Shown piece after piece: positions 33,027 through 42,609 of a stretch of DNA of 64,000 nt. A program made the translations under genes and the position numbers. This stretch comes from UBA11346 sp038318565 (lineage in GTDB: Bacteria; Planctomycetota; UBA11346). How positions within the stretch are numbered: the stretch's first letter is position 1; the number at the start of each line of letters is the position of its first letter. The notes under the pieces were generated by a model. That model ran no database searches, was not told the DNA's origin, and saw only the letters and a list, made by a program, of their open reading frames with translations. The stretch is taken from contig JBBQCI010000007.1 of NCBI GenBank assembly GCA_038318565.1, forward strand, positions 9,007 to 73,006, in the 5' to 3' direction.

Positions 33027-34747
33027 GGTCTGGCTTCCACAGGATGAGAGAATTGCGGTGGGGCGATCTGGTCAGGACGCAGGCGCTTGGCGATCACATC
33101 GGTCAACCAAGGACGATAGGTTGTAGCGATGACCTCGCGCCACGGATGTTCGGGATAGCGCGCATCCAAGTCGCGCCAGGCCTTGTCGGCTTCGCTCCAG
33201 CGACCTGCCCAGAGGGCGATCAGACCTTGGTACCACAGGGCATTCTGGGCCGAACCTGAGTCGGGGAAATCGCGCACGACCTGGGCCAGACGCTTCAATG
33301 CTTCGGGCTCGGCCTGGCGCTTGGTGTAGGCATCGACGGCCAGGCAGATCTGTTGCCAGGCTGCCCAGGGATTGCGCGGTTGCTCGTCCAGGCAGGCGGT
33401 GTAGCCGAGACGAAAGCCGCTGATGTTGCCAGCTTCCCAGGCGAGATCGGCGAGGCGCATGCGGGCATACAGGCGCTGGACGGCTGCCGCCGGGAAATCC
33501 GGCTGGTAGAGACGCTCGAACAGGGCGGTCGCACGGTCCTGACGTTCGGCCGCCATCCAGGCATCGCCGAGAAGAAGCAACATGTTGGCCTTGGGATGGC
33601 GCTCGCTGAGGGCCGCAGGCGGGGTCAATGGCTCGCGCGAAGCGATCCGTTCAAGCAGGCGTCCCAGACCGCTGGCCGGGCGGAAGGTTGCCTCGCCCGG
33701 TTCGCTGCTGCGCACCGAACCATGCGCCGGGTCGCCCTGGATCAGACCGTTGGCCAGGGCAGCAGCGCGATCCGACTGACCGGCGGCCAGAGCGAGAATG
33801 ACTTGGTACTGGAGAGCCGGCATGCGGATGCTGTCCCAGCTGTCATCAGCCCCGGGCGCATGCGCGGCAAGGCGCTGAGTCAACGGCACCAGTCGCGCCG
33901 TCGCCAGCTGTGGATCCAAGCGTTCGAGGATCGCGACATCAACCAGGGCGAGCAGGGCCTGACCACGCCAGGCGGCCTCGGGCTTGTCAGCTGCCAGGGC
34001 CTGCCAGATCGCCTCGCCGCGCTCGATTTTCCGTTGCTGAACCTCGATCCAGCCAAGACCGAGACGGGAACGCGCGGCCCAAGAGCTATTCGGATACGCC
34101 TTTATGACCTGCTGATAGCCGGCGATGGCCTGGGCAAGCTGACCATCGGCGTGGGCCTTGGCCGCCGCTTCAAACACGCGACGGCCCTGGTCGACTACTT
34201 CCGGGCCTGCAGTCGGCACCTCCAGCCCGGTTTCGGCGTAGAGTTCGTGTGTGGCGAGTTCCGTGAGCTCGCGACGGACCGCTTCTGCCTCGCCGTCGCG
34301 CTTGGCGGCCCGTAAGGCGTCATGCAGGGCGAGCACCGCTTCGTAGCGTAACCGCAGGTCGGGCGCTGCGTCGCGCAAGGCGAGCAATTGCGTGATGGCC
34401 TCGGCTGCGCGCTGCTGGCGCACATACAGGCGAGCAGCCTGGATGCCGCACCAGCAGGCCACGCGGGCATCACGCGGCGTTAGCGCATCGAGAGTGGTGA
34501 TGGCCACCGGATCGGGGCTGGCGGCGGCGGCCAACACGGTGGCAAAGACGGTGGCACCGGCAGCCTTAGCCTGGTCGATGCAAGCGACCCTAGTCGACTC
34601 GCGTTGCGCCGGACTCCTCGACAGCCACGCCGCGAGGGCACGGGCATCGGGATCGACGGCCTCACCAGCCGGTAAGGCAGGCAGAAGCAGCATCACCAGC
34701 AACCCAGCAAGCATGCCGTGGATTGAAATGGGGGATTGCCGGTGCAT
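33023..34747 (-). CDS. Secreted TPR-repeat protein
   Basis: 574 residues from the ATG at 34747 (signal peptide MHRQSPISIHGMLAGLLVMLLLPALPAGEA split by an internal Met); upstream ATG/GTG codons would add a non-hydrophobic leader. The rest is an alpha-solenoid of TPR-like repeats; segments such as AQAIAGYQQVIKAYPNSSWAA and RLAQVVRDFPDSGSAQNALWY are typical. First gene of the minus-strand secreted-protein operon ending at 27450, and divergent from the Mla-type operon. A scaffold or assembly role is likely, but the partner is unknown. Confidence 0.85.
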   Translation of the reverse strand: MHRQSPISIHGMLAGLLVMLLLPALPAGEAVDPDARALAAWLSRSPAQRESTRVACIDQAKAAGATVFATVLAAAASPDPVAITTLDALTPRDARVACWCGIQAARLYVRQQRAAEAITQLLALRDAAPDLRLRYEAVLALHDALRAAKRDGEAEAVRRELTELATHELYAETGLEVPTAGPEVVDQGRRVFEAAAKAHADGQLAQAIAGYQQVIKAYPNSSWAARSRLGLGWIEVQQRKIERGEAIWQALAADKPEAAWRGQALLALVDVAILERLDPQLATARLVPLTQRLAAHAPGADDSWDSIRMPALQYQVILALAAGQSDRAAALANGLIQGDPAHGSVRSSEPGEATFRPASGLGRLLERIASREPLTPPAALSERHPKANMLLLLGDAWMAAERQDRATALFERLYQPDFPAAAVQRLYARMRLADLAWEAGNISGFRLGYTACLDEQPRNPWAAWQQICLAVDAYTKRQAEPEALKRLAQVVRDFPDSGSAQNALWYQGLIALWAGRWSEADKAWRDLDARYPEHPWREVIATTYRPWLTDVIAKRLRPDQIAPPQFSHPVEARP

Positions 34748-34869
34748 CAATGGCACTACACCTACCGACTGACACACCGATGTCGAGGTATTCAGCTCAA
34801 TGCAGCCTAACCTAAGGCGGCGAGGCTGGCCGGATGCCGTTTCGCCAACACTTGCTAGATTCACCTTCG

Positions 34870-35661
34870 ATGTTCATCGCCGCAACCGGCCGGGCTACCA
34901 TCTCGGCGGGATCTTATGTCCTGGCGATCGCGACCCTGATCGGGTACGCGCTGGGGCGGTTGCGTCGCGGCCGACGAGTCGTGCCACGGGTCGCGCGCGA
35001 AGTAGTGAAGCGGCAGATTCTGTTCACCGGCGTCGAGGCGCTGCCGTTCGCCAGCCTGATCGCGCTGCTCACCGGCGCGGTGGTGGCGCTGCAGGCTAGT
35101 CTGCTGTCTGGCACCACCGGCAACGGTGACCTGCTCGGCCGATTGCTGGTCACCGTGCTGGTTCAGGGTCTTGGCCCGCTGATCGTCGGGTTCATCGTCA
35201 TCGGCCGCAGCGGCGCGGCGATCGCTGCCGAGCTGGCGAGCATGCGCGTACACCGCGAACTGGACAGCCTGGAAGCGATGGGCGTCGATCCGTTCGACTA
35301 CCTGGTAGTGCCGCGCATGGCCGGCGTAGTCATGGCACTGGTCGGACTCAGCACCGCGTTTATCGCCATGTCGCTGCTCGCTGGCTGGATCATTCTGCAG
35401 GCCGTGGCCAGCGTGCCGCAGCCGCTGGGCGAGTACGTGGCGATGATCACCGTCCACCTGTCGGCGATCGATGTCGTGGTGCTGCTCGCCAAGACGGTGG
35501 TGCCGGGGTTGCTGATCGCCGCGATCGCCTGCCACGAGGGTCTCGCCGCCGCCAGTTCGGCTACTGACGTTCCGCGCGCCGCCACCCGCTCGGTGGTGCG
35601 TTCGCTGTCGGCGGTGTTCGTGTGGCACGCCATCGTCACCATTCTGGTCTTCCTGCGATGA
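34870..35661 (+). CDS. mlaE: MlaE-family ABC transporter permease
   Basis: Inner-membrane permease of a phospholipid-transport system, 263 residues from the ATG at 34870 (34834 is possible). Five or so membrane helices; the family signature is visible as GRSGAAIAAELASMRVHRELDSLEAMGV, and DYLVVPRMAGVV. First gene of a four-gene run with 4-base overlaps: permease, ATPase, MlaD and a lipoprotein. Direction of lipid flow is not shown by sequence. Confidence 0.93.
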   Translation: MFIAATGRATISAGSYVLAIATLIGYALGRLRRGRRVVPRVAREVVKRQILFTGVEALPFASLIALLTGAVVALQASLLSGTTGNGDLLGRLLVTVLVQGLGPLIVGFIVIGRSGAAIAAELASMRVHRELDSLEAMGVDPFDYLVVPRMAGVVMALVGLSTAFIAMSLLAGWIILQAVASVPQPLGEYVAMITVHLSAIDVVVLLAKTVVPGLLIAAIACHEGLAAASSATDVPRAATRSVVRSLSAVFVWHAIVTILVFLR

Positions 35662-36389
35662 GCGTGCTCGCATTCCAGTCGGTGAGCTGGGCCCCTCCCG
35701 GACGCGAGCTGCCGGTGTTTACCGGCCTGGACCTGGAGGTCGCAGCCGGCGAACTGGTGATCGTGACCTCGGGCCTGGGGGGAGGCAAGAGCAGTGCGCT
35801 ACGCCTGGCAGTCGGACTAGAGCAGCCGAACTCTGGCCTCGTGACGGTGTGCGGAAGCCCGCCAGCTTCGGTGCGCGATCGTATCGGCTACGTCGGATCA
35901 GAAGGCGCGCTGCTCTCCAACTTGTCGCTCTACGACAATCTGGTGTTGCCGCTGCGCTGGCTGCGTGATCCGCCTGCCGTCGAGGTCGCCCGCAAGGCCC
36001 GCGAGGTGCTCGACGCTTTCGCCCTCGACGAACTGCCCGCGGTCGCCCCGGCTTATGCCCCGACCAACCTGCGGCGCTTGGTTGCGCTAGCCCGAGCGAT
36101 GATTCTTGATCCAGCGCTGCTGCTGCTTGATGACCCGACAGCCGAGTTCGACCGCGATTCGGCTGACGAGTTGTGGCGGCATCTCGCCGGACTGGCGCGG
36201 CACCGCGGCATCGCCGTACTGGCCGCCGCGACCGACGCTCCCGACCTGGCGCACCTGAGAGTGGTCGCACTCAGTGGTACGTCGGTGCCGGCGACCAGGC
36301 GCTTCGCCCCCGGCCAACGCCACAGCGAACGGCTGCCAGTCCAGAGCGGCACGCCGCATCCCGACCTCATCGCGCGGACCTATCCATGA
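35658..36389 (+). CDS. mlaF: MlaF-like ABC transporter ATP-binding protein
   Basis: 243 residues. Walker A is GLGGGKSS (about 43-50), in which the usual GxxGxGKS/T is slightly changed; Walker B is LLLLDDPTAEFD. The ABC signature is degenerate (TNLRRLVALARAM where LSGGxxxRVALARA is usual). The gene overlaps the permease stop and the mlaD start by 4 bases each. Drives lipid transport by the Mla-type complex. The unusual signature suggests a diverged but still plausible ATPase. Confidence 0.88.
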   Translation: MSVLAFQSVSWAPPGRELPVFTGLDLEVAAGELVIVTSGLGGGKSSALRLAVGLEQPNSGLVTVCGSPPASVRDRIGYVGSEGALLSNLSLYDNLVLPLRWLRDPPAVEVARKAREVLDAFALDELPAVAPAYAPTNLRRLVALARAMILDPALLLLDDPTAEFDRDSADELWRHLAGLARHRGIAVLAAATDAPDLAHLRVVALSGTSVPATRRFAPGQRHSERLPVQSGTPHPDLIARTYP

Positions 36390-37405
36390 CGACCCAACCG
36401 TTCAAGTTTCGCCATCTCGACAGCATCGTCGGGGCCTTCGTCCTGGGGGTGGTCGGGATCATCATCGCCGCCATTCTGCTGATGGGCTCGGCCAAACAGT
36501 GGTTCACGTTACGCACCGTCATCCCCGCAGCGACCGCGGTCGCCGACCCCGCTGCCGTCGAATTCCTCGATGAGCTGTCCGAAAGCCTACGCGCCGGCAC
36601 CCCGGTCGAGTTCGCCGGCGCGGTGGTCGGGCAGGTCGTTGCCGCGCACAGCGAAGCTGGCCATCTGCGCATGGAACTGTCGATCGCCAACACCACCCTG
36701 GCCAGGCTACGGCCGGACGCCAAGGCCCTGATCAAGGTCCCGCTGGCCCCCTTCATGGGCCAGACCCGCGTGGTGCTGAAGCCGGGCCGGCTCGGCGATC
36801 CGGGCTGGGCGGTCCAGGATCCGCCGACCCTGATCATCGACCCGCCGCGCGATTCCACCGCGATGGCCATGGTCGTGCTGCGCGATCTGCAGTCGAACAT
36901 CGGGCCGATGGTGCGCGGCATCACCGGGTTGGTCGAGGAGAGCCGCACACTGGTCAGCGAGATCCGCACCCAGCGTCTGCCGCAGCAGGCCGGCGAACTG
37001 ATCGCCGGGATCCGCGAGCGGCAGGTGCCGCAACGCCTCGACGCGCTGCTGGCGCGCATTGAGACCATCGCCACCAGTAGCGAACTCGCCGCCGCCGACG
37101 TCCGCCGCATCACTGGTGCGCTGGCCGAGGGCAAGGGCATTGCTGGCAAGGCGCTGAGCGACGCGCAGTTGGCCAGTGACCTGACGCAGATCGCTGGTGA
37201 CCTGCGCGCGATCACCGCCGAACTGCGCAAGGCCGCCCCTACTGCTCCGGCCCTGGCCGATGGCGCCGGCACCCTGCTCGACGAAGTCCAGCGTCTGGTC
37301 GACGGCCTCAACCGCCACTGGCTGGTGAAATCCTACATCGAACCAGGCCATGCCGAGCGACTCGTACCGCCGGGCATCATCGACGCCCCAGAGGCCAAGC
37401 CGTGA
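36386..37405 (+). CDS. mlaD: MlaD-domain (MCE) periplasmic protein
   Basis: 339 residues; one N-terminal membrane anchor (FVLGVVGIIIAAILLMG), then an MCE/MlaD domain (residues about 60-145, with GTPVEFAGAVVGQVV and TLIIDPPRDSTAMAM), then a long helical tail (residues 160-300) that may form the channel or contact partners. The start ATG at 36386 overlaps mlaF by 4 bases. Binds phospholipid in the periplasm with MlaE and MlaF. Confidence 0.9.
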   Translation: MTTQPFKFRHLDSIVGAFVLGVVGIIIAAILLMGSAKQWFTLRTVIPAATAVADPAAVEFLDELSESLRAGTPVEFAGAVVGQVVAAHSEAGHLRMELSIANTTLARLRPDAKALIKVPLAPFMGQTRVVLKPGRLGDPGWAVQDPPTLIIDPPRDSTAMAMVVLRDLQSNIGPMVRGITGLVEESRTLVSEIRTQRLPQQAGELIAGIRERQVPQRLDALLARIETIATSSELAAADVRRITGALAEGKGIAGKALSDAQLASDLTQIAGDLRAITAELRKAAPTAPALADGAGTLLDEVQRLVDGLNRHWLVKSYIEPGHAERLVPPGIIDAPEAKP

Positions 37406-38223
37406 GGTGCTTGATCATCGTCGCTGCCGCCAGCGCCGTCGTCCTGGCGGCATGCAGCTCTGAACCACGCCAGACCCAGGCCGACCGCCTAAATGCCGCT
37501 GGCAGCGAGGCCATGGCTGCAGGGCGCCCACGCACCGCCGTGGCGCGCTACTCTGCCGCCGCCGAAGCCAGTAGCGCGGTCGACGATCGGGCCAGCCTAG
37601 CGCGCGACTTACACAACCGCGGCTTGGCGCTGTTCGCCGCTGGCGAGACCGCCGCCGGCTGCAGCGACCTTGGCGAAAGCCTGCGCCTAGCCGAGGCCGC
37701 CGGGGACTCGGCTGACGATCGCCTGCGTACCCGTTTGGCCCTGGCTGCCGGCCTGAGCGCACTGGGCCGCAACAACGATGCCGAAGCCTGCATCACGGAG
37801 GCCGTCACCATCACGCAGGCCACCAGCCCGCTGCGCGCCCGCGCGCTATCAAGCCGCGCCGCCCTGGCGCTGCGCCGCGGCGATCTGGAAGCAGCGCAGG
37901 CCGACCTCGCCGCTGCTGAGCGACTGTGCGGCGATGATGACGGCGCACATGGTGCGGTCGCGATCAACCGCGGCCATGCCGCGTTGCGCACTGGAGACCT
38001 CGCTGCCGCGAGCCGCGAGTACACCAGCGCTGGCGAGCACTTTCGACGCGCCCGCGACCACGCCGGACTCGCCGCTGCGCTCGAAGGCGCTGCGCGCACG
38101 GCCGAGGCGGCCGGCGATCGCGCCACCGCCGCTCAAGCCTGGCGGCGCGCCGCCCAAGTCCCACATGGCGGTCCGGCCGCCCGCGACCGCCGCTTGGCCG
38201 AAGCGGCGCGTCTGTCGTCGTAG
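37402..38223 (+). CDS. TPR-like lipoprotein of the Mla-type operon
   Basis: 273 residues from a GTG at 37402, which overlaps the mlaD stop (GTGA). A lipoprotein signal (LIIVAAASAVVLAAC) is followed by about five helical TPR-like repeats (LHNRGLALFAAGETAAGC, AALALRRGDLEAAQADLAA). In other Mla-like operons this position holds MlaC or an auxiliary lipoprotein; this one is different. Probably an outer- or inner-membrane-anchored partner of the lipid transporter (inference). Confidence 0.75.
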   Translation: MRCLIIVAAASAVVLAACSSEPRQTQADRLNAAGSEAMAAGRPRTAVARYSAAAEASSAVDDRASLARDLHNRGLALFAAGETAAGCSDLGESLRLAEAAGDSADDRLRTRLALAAGLSALGRNNDAEACITEAVTITQATSPLRARALSSRAALALRRGDLEAAQADLAAAERLCGDDDGAHGAVAINRGHAALRTGDLAAASREYTSAGEHFRRARDHAGLAAALEGAARTAEAAGDRATAAQAWRRAAQVPHGGPAARDRRLAEAARLSS

Positions 38224-38245
38224 GAGCTGGCAGTCGAGCTGAACG

Positions 38246-39589
38246 TTAGTCCAGCGCGCGGTCGACCGCCTCGCCCAGCTTCGTCACCACCACGCGGCCA
38301 CGACCGGTGCCCGCCCCGGGCCCAATGAGGCGCTGGAAGCCAAGTCGGCGCGCTTCGCTGGCACGCAGTTCATAACGCGGGGCCGGACGTAGTTCCCCGC
38401 CCAGGCCGACCTCGCCCACCGCGACTAGATCGGGTGGCACCGGCACATCGCGCCAGGCGCTGGCCACGGCGAGGGCGACCGCGAGATCGGCGGCTGGCTC
38501 GGACAACTTGGCGCCGCCGGTAACGTTGACGTAGACATCGCGTGAACCGAGCGGCAGGCGCAGGCGACGCGCCAGTACCGCCAGCACCATGGCAACGCGA
38601 TTGGGGTCGGCGCCGCTGACCCGGCGGGCCGGATTGGGCACGTCATTCGGACCGACCAGGGCCTGCACTTCGACGAGCAGACAGCGGTTGCCCTCGACCG
38701 ATGGGACCACACACGAACCCGGCACCGAAGGATCGCGGTCGGCGATGAACACACCGGTGGGGTCGGCCACTTCGATCAGGCCAGCTGCTTCCATGCGCAA
38801 CAGGCCGATCTCACTGGTGGCGCCAAAGCGATTCTTCACCGCACGCAGCACGCGTAGGTCGGCATAGCGGTCGCCCTCGAAGGCCAGGACCGTATCGACC
38901 AGGTGCTCCAGCAGGCGGGGACCTGCGAGCGAGCCGTCCTTGGTGACGTGGCCGACCAGCACCAGGGCGACGCCGGCGCGCTTAGCGGTGGCGACCAGCT
39001 CGGCGGCGCAGGCCTTGACCTGGGACACGCCGCCGGGCTCGCCATCGATGCCATCGAGCGATAGCAGCTGCACTGAGTCCACCACAACCAGGCGATGCTC
39101 GCCGGTGGCGATGCGGGCGGCAATCTGGCGCGCGTCCGAGCCCGCCGCCAGGGCGAGGGCCGGGGCGAGCGCGCCGACCCGACGCAGCCGGGCCCGCACC
39201 TGCGACAGGCTCTCCTCGGCAGTGACATACAGGGCAGGTGCTTCGCGGGCCACCGCACCGGCGATCTGGGCGAGCAGCGTGCTCTTGCCGATGCCCGGCT
39301 CGCCGCCGAGCAGGACTGCCGCACCGGCCGGCAATCCCCCACCCAGTACCCGATCCACCTCGCCGATACCGGTCGCTAGGCGGGGTGGATCCGGCGCACC
39401 GTCGGCCTGCGCCGCCTCGATAATCAGGGGGAGCGAACCAGCCAGACCAGTTCCACTGGCGATGGCGACCTCGGCCGCCGTGAGCTGGACAATGCTGTTG
39501 AACGCCCCGCAGGACCCGCATTTACCCGACCATTTCGCAGTCCGCACGCCGCACTCGTTGCAGCCCCAGGCAGGTTCCCTCTTGGCCAT
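38246..39589 (-). CDS. radA: DNA repair protein RadA
   Basis: 447 residues from the ATG at 39589 (MAKREPAWGC). N-terminal zinc finger Cys10, Cys13, Cys24, Cys27; RecA-like ATPase with Walker A GGEPGIGKST; the RadA-specific KNRFG motif (VKNRFGATSEIG); C-terminal Lon-protease-like domain. Acts in recombination and branch migration. Longer upstream starts would not fit the family's zinc-finger N-terminus. Divergent from rsfS. Confidence 0.96.
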   Translation of the reverse strand: MAKREPAWGCNECGVRTAKWSGKCGSCGAFNSIVQLTAAEVAIASGTGLAGSLPLIIEAAQADGAPDPPRLATGIGEVDRVLGGGLPAGAAVLLGGEPGIGKSTLLAQIAGAVAREAPALYVTAEESLSQVRARLRRVGALAPALALAAGSDARQIAARIATGEHRLVVVDSVQLLSLDGIDGEPGGVSQVKACAAELVATAKRAGVALVLVGHVTKDGSLAGPRLLEHLVDTVLAFEGDRYADLRVLRAVKNRFGATSEIGLLRMEAAGLIEVADPTGVFIADRDPSVPGSCVVPSVEGNRCLLVEVQALVGPNDVPNPARRVSGADPNRVAMVLAVLARRLRLPLGSRDVYVNVTGGAKLSEPAADLAVALAVASAWRDVPVPPDLVAVGEVGLGGELRPAPRYELRASEARRLGFQRLIGPGAGTGRGRVVVTKLGEAVDRALD

Positions 39590-39716
39590 GGGCCGGAGTA
39601 TGGCTGGGACGGCCTGGGGGCCAGGGGCCGAAACGCGGACAGCCCGATGCCGACCTGTGGCGGGCCAACTGCAGGTTGCCCCTGCCGCTTCTGTCGGTTC
39701 AATGCTCCACCCCCCG

Positions 39717-40115
39717 ATGACCGATCTCGCCCCCCTCGCCTTCGCCTGCCACGCTGCCTCCCTGTGCGATGGCAAATCCGCAGAAAACATCTCCGTACTG
39801 CGCCTGCCTGCCGGTGGAGAGTTTGAATTGGTCGTGCTGTCCACTGCACGTTCTGAACGCCAGGCCTACGCCCTAATCGACGAGGTCTTCGGCTTCTGCA
39901 AGCGCTACAAGATTGATCATAGGCCGGTCGAGGGCGAAGCTGGATGGTATCTGATCGACTGCCACCAGGTGATCGTGCATGCCCTGGGCGAAGACCAGCG
40001 CGCCTTCTACAATTTCGAAAAGCTGTGGAAAAAGGCGGTCACGATCGACTGGCGCGCCGAATTGGCCAAGCTGCCCGAGCTGCCCGAGACGAAGCAAAAG
40101 CCCAAGCAGGAATAG
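39717..40115 (+). CDS. rsfS: Ribosomal silencing factor RsfS
   Basis: 132 residues from the ATG at 39717. Binds uL14 of the 50S subunit and blocks subunit joining under nutrient limitation. Motifs: ENISVLRL (normally D/E-I-xVLD), SERQAYALIDEV and GWYLIDCHQVIVHAL, followed by RAFYNFEKLW, all typical of Iojap/RsfS. The stop is 4 bases before the GTG of ftsY, suggesting an operon. Confidence 0.94.
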   Translation: MTDLAPLAFACHAASLCDGKSAENISVLRLPAGGEFELVVLSTARSERQAYALIDEVFGFCKRYKIDHRPVEGEAGWYLIDCHQVIVHALGEDQRAFYNFEKLWKKAVTIDWRAELAKLPELPETKQKPKQE

Positions 40116-40119
40116 CCTG

Positions 40120-41046
40120 GTGTTCAAGGCGCTCGGCAGATTCTTCCAGAAGGTCAAGGATGGCCTCAGCAAGACCCGTCAGGTCATCGGCGGCGCCTTG
40201 CGCAGACTGGTCGGCGGCGGCCGGACTATCGACGCCGCCTTTTTGCAAGAGCTGGAAGACACCCTGTTGTCTGCCGATATCGGTATCGCCAAAAGCGAAG
40301 AGATCGTCGCCGAGCTGCAGACCAAGTACAAGACCGGCGAGGTCGCCAAAGGCGAGGACTTGCTGGCGTTCCTCAAGGCTAGCCTGCGTTCCGAACTGGC
40401 GGCCGTCGAAAACGAGATCCGCTTCCAGCCCAGCGGCCCGACTGTCGTACTGGTCGTCGGGGTCAATGGCGCCGGCAAGACCACCACCATCGCCAAGTTG
40501 GCGCACCGCCTGACCGGCCTGGGCAAGAAAGTGCTGATCGCCGCCGGCGACACCTACCGCGCCGCTGCCATTGAGCAGCTGACTATCTGGGCGGAGCGCG
40601 CCAAGGTCGACATCGTCAAGGGCGAGGCCGGCGGAGACGCTGCCGCCATCGCCTTCGATGCGATCGCCGCTGCCCAGGCACGCGGCATCGACGTCGTGCT
40701 GATCGACACCGCCGGCCGCCTGCACAACAAGGAACACCTGATGCGCGAGCTGGAGAAGATCCGCCGCGTCATCCAAAAGCGCCTGCCCGACGCGCCGCAC
40801 GATGTACTGCTGGTCCTCGACGCCACAGCCGGCCAGAACGCGGTGCAGCAGGCCAAGGTCTTCGGCGAATCGATGGGCGTCACCGGCCTGGTCATCACCA
40901 AGCTCGACGGCACCGCCAAGGGCGGTATCGCCATTACCATAAAACGCGAACTGGGCCTGACCGTGCGCTACATCGGCGTCGGCGAAGGTATGGACGATCT
41001 GCAGCCATTCGACCCCGATGCTTTCATCGAAGCCATCTTCGCCTGA
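40120..41046 (+). CDS. ftsY: Signal recognition particle receptor FtsY
   Basis: 308 residues from the GTG at 40120, so only the NG domain without the acidic A region. G1 GVNGAGKTTTIAKLA, DTYRAAAIEQL, G3 DTAGRLHNKEHLMREL and TKLDGTAKGG are all present. Membrane-associated GTPase receiving ribosome-SRP complexes. Follows rsfS by 4 bases. Confidence 0.97.
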   Translation: MFKALGRFFQKVKDGLSKTRQVIGGALRRLVGGGRTIDAAFLQELEDTLLSADIGIAKSEEIVAELQTKYKTGEVAKGEDLLAFLKASLRSELAAVENEIRFQPSGPTVVLVVGVNGAGKTTTIAKLAHRLTGLGKKVLIAAGDTYRAAAIEQLTIWAERAKVDIVKGEAGGDAAAIAFDAIAAAQARGIDVVLIDTAGRLHNKEHLMRELEKIRRVIQKRLPDAPHDVLLVLDATAGQNAVQQAKVFGESMGVTGLVITKLDGTAKGGIAITIKRELGLTVRYIGVGEGMDDLQPFDPDAFIEAIFA

Positions 41047-41097
41047 CGTCCAGACCGGTTGAACCCGACCGTTCAGGTCGTCCGATCCGCGCTTGTA

Positions 41098-41115
41098 CCC
41101 GCATGGAATGGCGGG
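41098..41115 (+). terminator. Weak hairpin after ftsY
   Basis: CCCGC, an 8-base loop and GCGGG form a small GC stem in the gap after ftsY, without a T-run. Possibly a weak terminator or nothing; listed because the 80-base gap holds no other feature. Confidence 0.25.
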
Positions 41116-41126
41116 CATCATAGGGC

Positions 41127-41834
41127 ATGCGCCTTCTTCTCCCTCTCGTCCTGATCGCAGCCCTAGCCGCCAGTGAATCAGACATCGTGCCGTTCGATGG
41201 CCGGGCGATGCTAGGCGTCAACATGACCCCGCCCAGTTCGAGCACCCAGGCGGCCAATGGCACCAATCCTGACACCGGGGTCGAGGCGCAGACGATCTAC
41301 CCCGGCACTGCAGCAGAACGCATGGGCATTCAACCCGGCGACCTGATCACCACCATCAACGGTGGACAGATCAGCTCGATGAACGACCTGCGCAACGAGA
41401 TCGCCTTGACCGGCGTCGGCGGTCAGGCCACCGTCGAGATCCTACGCGGCGGGCAGAAGATCACCCTCACCGACTCGCTCAAGGAATGGCCCAAGAATAT
41501 TCCATACCAGCCGATTGACGAGGCCGCCGAACGCCGTTTCCGCGACTGGCAGGGCCGCCGACTGGACCGCACCCAACAGGCGGTGACCTCGCTGAGCAAG
41601 CAAGTCGAGGACATCGAACGGTCCCAGCGCAAGCCTGCCCGGGCCGGCGGACCAGTGTCGCTGCTGGAAGCCATGGCCATGCCAGCCAGCGACGCCTTCG
41701 CCGCCATGCCCGCCTTCCGCCTCAGACTCCACGAGTCATTCGACGCGGTGGATAGCGGCACGGTGTCTGTCGGACGAGTGGTCGCCTGGGACGCCCGCAT
41801 ACTGATCGGCAGCAAGCCCGTCGAGATCTTCTGA
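41127..41834 (+). CDS. Secreted PDZ-domain protein
   Basis: 235 residues with a signal peptide (LLLPLVLIAALAASE). A single PDZ domain is visible (LGVNMTPP, then IYPGTAAERMGIQPGDLITTINGGQ), followed by a helical region. It is followed 8 bases later by another PDZ protein, so the two may be partners. No protease domain is present, hence a scaffold or regulator rather than a DegP-type protease. Confidence 0.85.
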   Translation: MRLLLPLVLIAALAASESDIVPFDGRAMLGVNMTPPSSSTQAANGTNPDTGVEAQTIYPGTAAERMGIQPGDLITTINGGQISSMNDLRNEIALTGVGGQATVEILRGGQKITLTDSLKEWPKNIPYQPIDEAAERRFRDWQGRRLDRTQQAVTSLSKQVEDIERSQRKPARAGGPVSLLEAMAMPASDAFAAMPAFRLRLHESFDAVDSGTVSVGRVVAWDARILIGSKPVEIF

Positions 41835-41842
41835 AAGAACCC

Positions 41843-42607
41843 ATGCGACCATACCTGATCCTTGCCATGTGCGGCGTCCTCGCCGCTGGCGATGCTGTTG
41901 CTCCTGTCACCCCGCCGGCGACCACGCCGACACCACCGGCAGTGAATCCAACCACGCCTCCAGCGGTGACCACCGCGCCGGCACCCAAGGCCTTCCTGGG
42001 CATAGCGATTGACCCTGCCGGCACCGCCTTCGAGGGCAAAGGCCTAGCCGTTCTGCGCGTCGAACCAGGCAGTCCCGCCGCTGTCATGGGCCTTGCCGCC
42101 GGCGACCGCATTACCCTGTTCGATGGTAAAGTTCTGAAAAATCAGGATGAACTCGCGCTCGCCCTGGTCGCCAAGAAGCCAGGCGACACGGTGGCGGTTG
42201 AAGTGGTTCGCGCCCAAGGCAAAGGTGGCCTGCCCGAGACACTCAAGCTCAGCGGGGCGCTCCAGGAAGCTCCGCGGTCGCGCGTCGGCAGCCTGGGCAG
42301 CCAACTTGCCGACCTGCAATCCCGCGTTGCCGACCTTAATACCAAGACCAAGGAGCCTACCCTTGGCGAAGTGTTGCAGAAGCTGCAAGAGATCGAACGT
42401 GACCTGCCCAAAGCAGCTGAGGCGTTCAAGAAGGTCTACCCCAATGGGGAGTTCCGCATCGCCATCTCGATGGAGATCACCAGCGACAAAACCGCGAAGG
42501 ACCCTCTCGAAATCGACGTCGGCGGTAAGCCCGGCGAGACGCCAAAGGTAGTCGAGCCAACCAAGAGCACCGAACCGGCGAAGACCACCGAACCAGTAAA
42601 ACCGTAA
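41843..42607 (+). CDS. Secreted PDZ-domain protein with Pro/Thr-rich linker
   Basis: 254 residues: signal peptide, a Pro/Thr-rich linker (PPATTPTPPAVNPTTPPAV), one PDZ domain (FLGIAIDPAG, then VEPGSPAAVMGLAAGDRITL), a helical stretch and an EPAKTTEPVKP-type charged tail. Follows the other PDZ gene by 8 bases and is convergent with the lipocalin gene. Probably a periplasmic scaffold; function unknown. Confidence 0.85.
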   Translation: MRPYLILAMCGVLAAGDAVAPVTPPATTPTPPAVNPTTPPAVTTAPAPKAFLGIAIDPAGTAFEGKGLAVLRVEPGSPAAVMGLAAGDRITLFDGKVLKNQDELALALVAKKPGDTVAVEVVRAQGKGGLPETLKLSGALQEAPRSRVGSLGSQLADLQSRVADLNTKTKEPTLGEVLQKLQEIERDLPKAAEAFKKVYPNGEFRIAISMEITSDKTAKDPLEIDVGGKPGETPKVVEPTKSTEPAKTTEPVKP

Positions 42608-42609
42608 GG

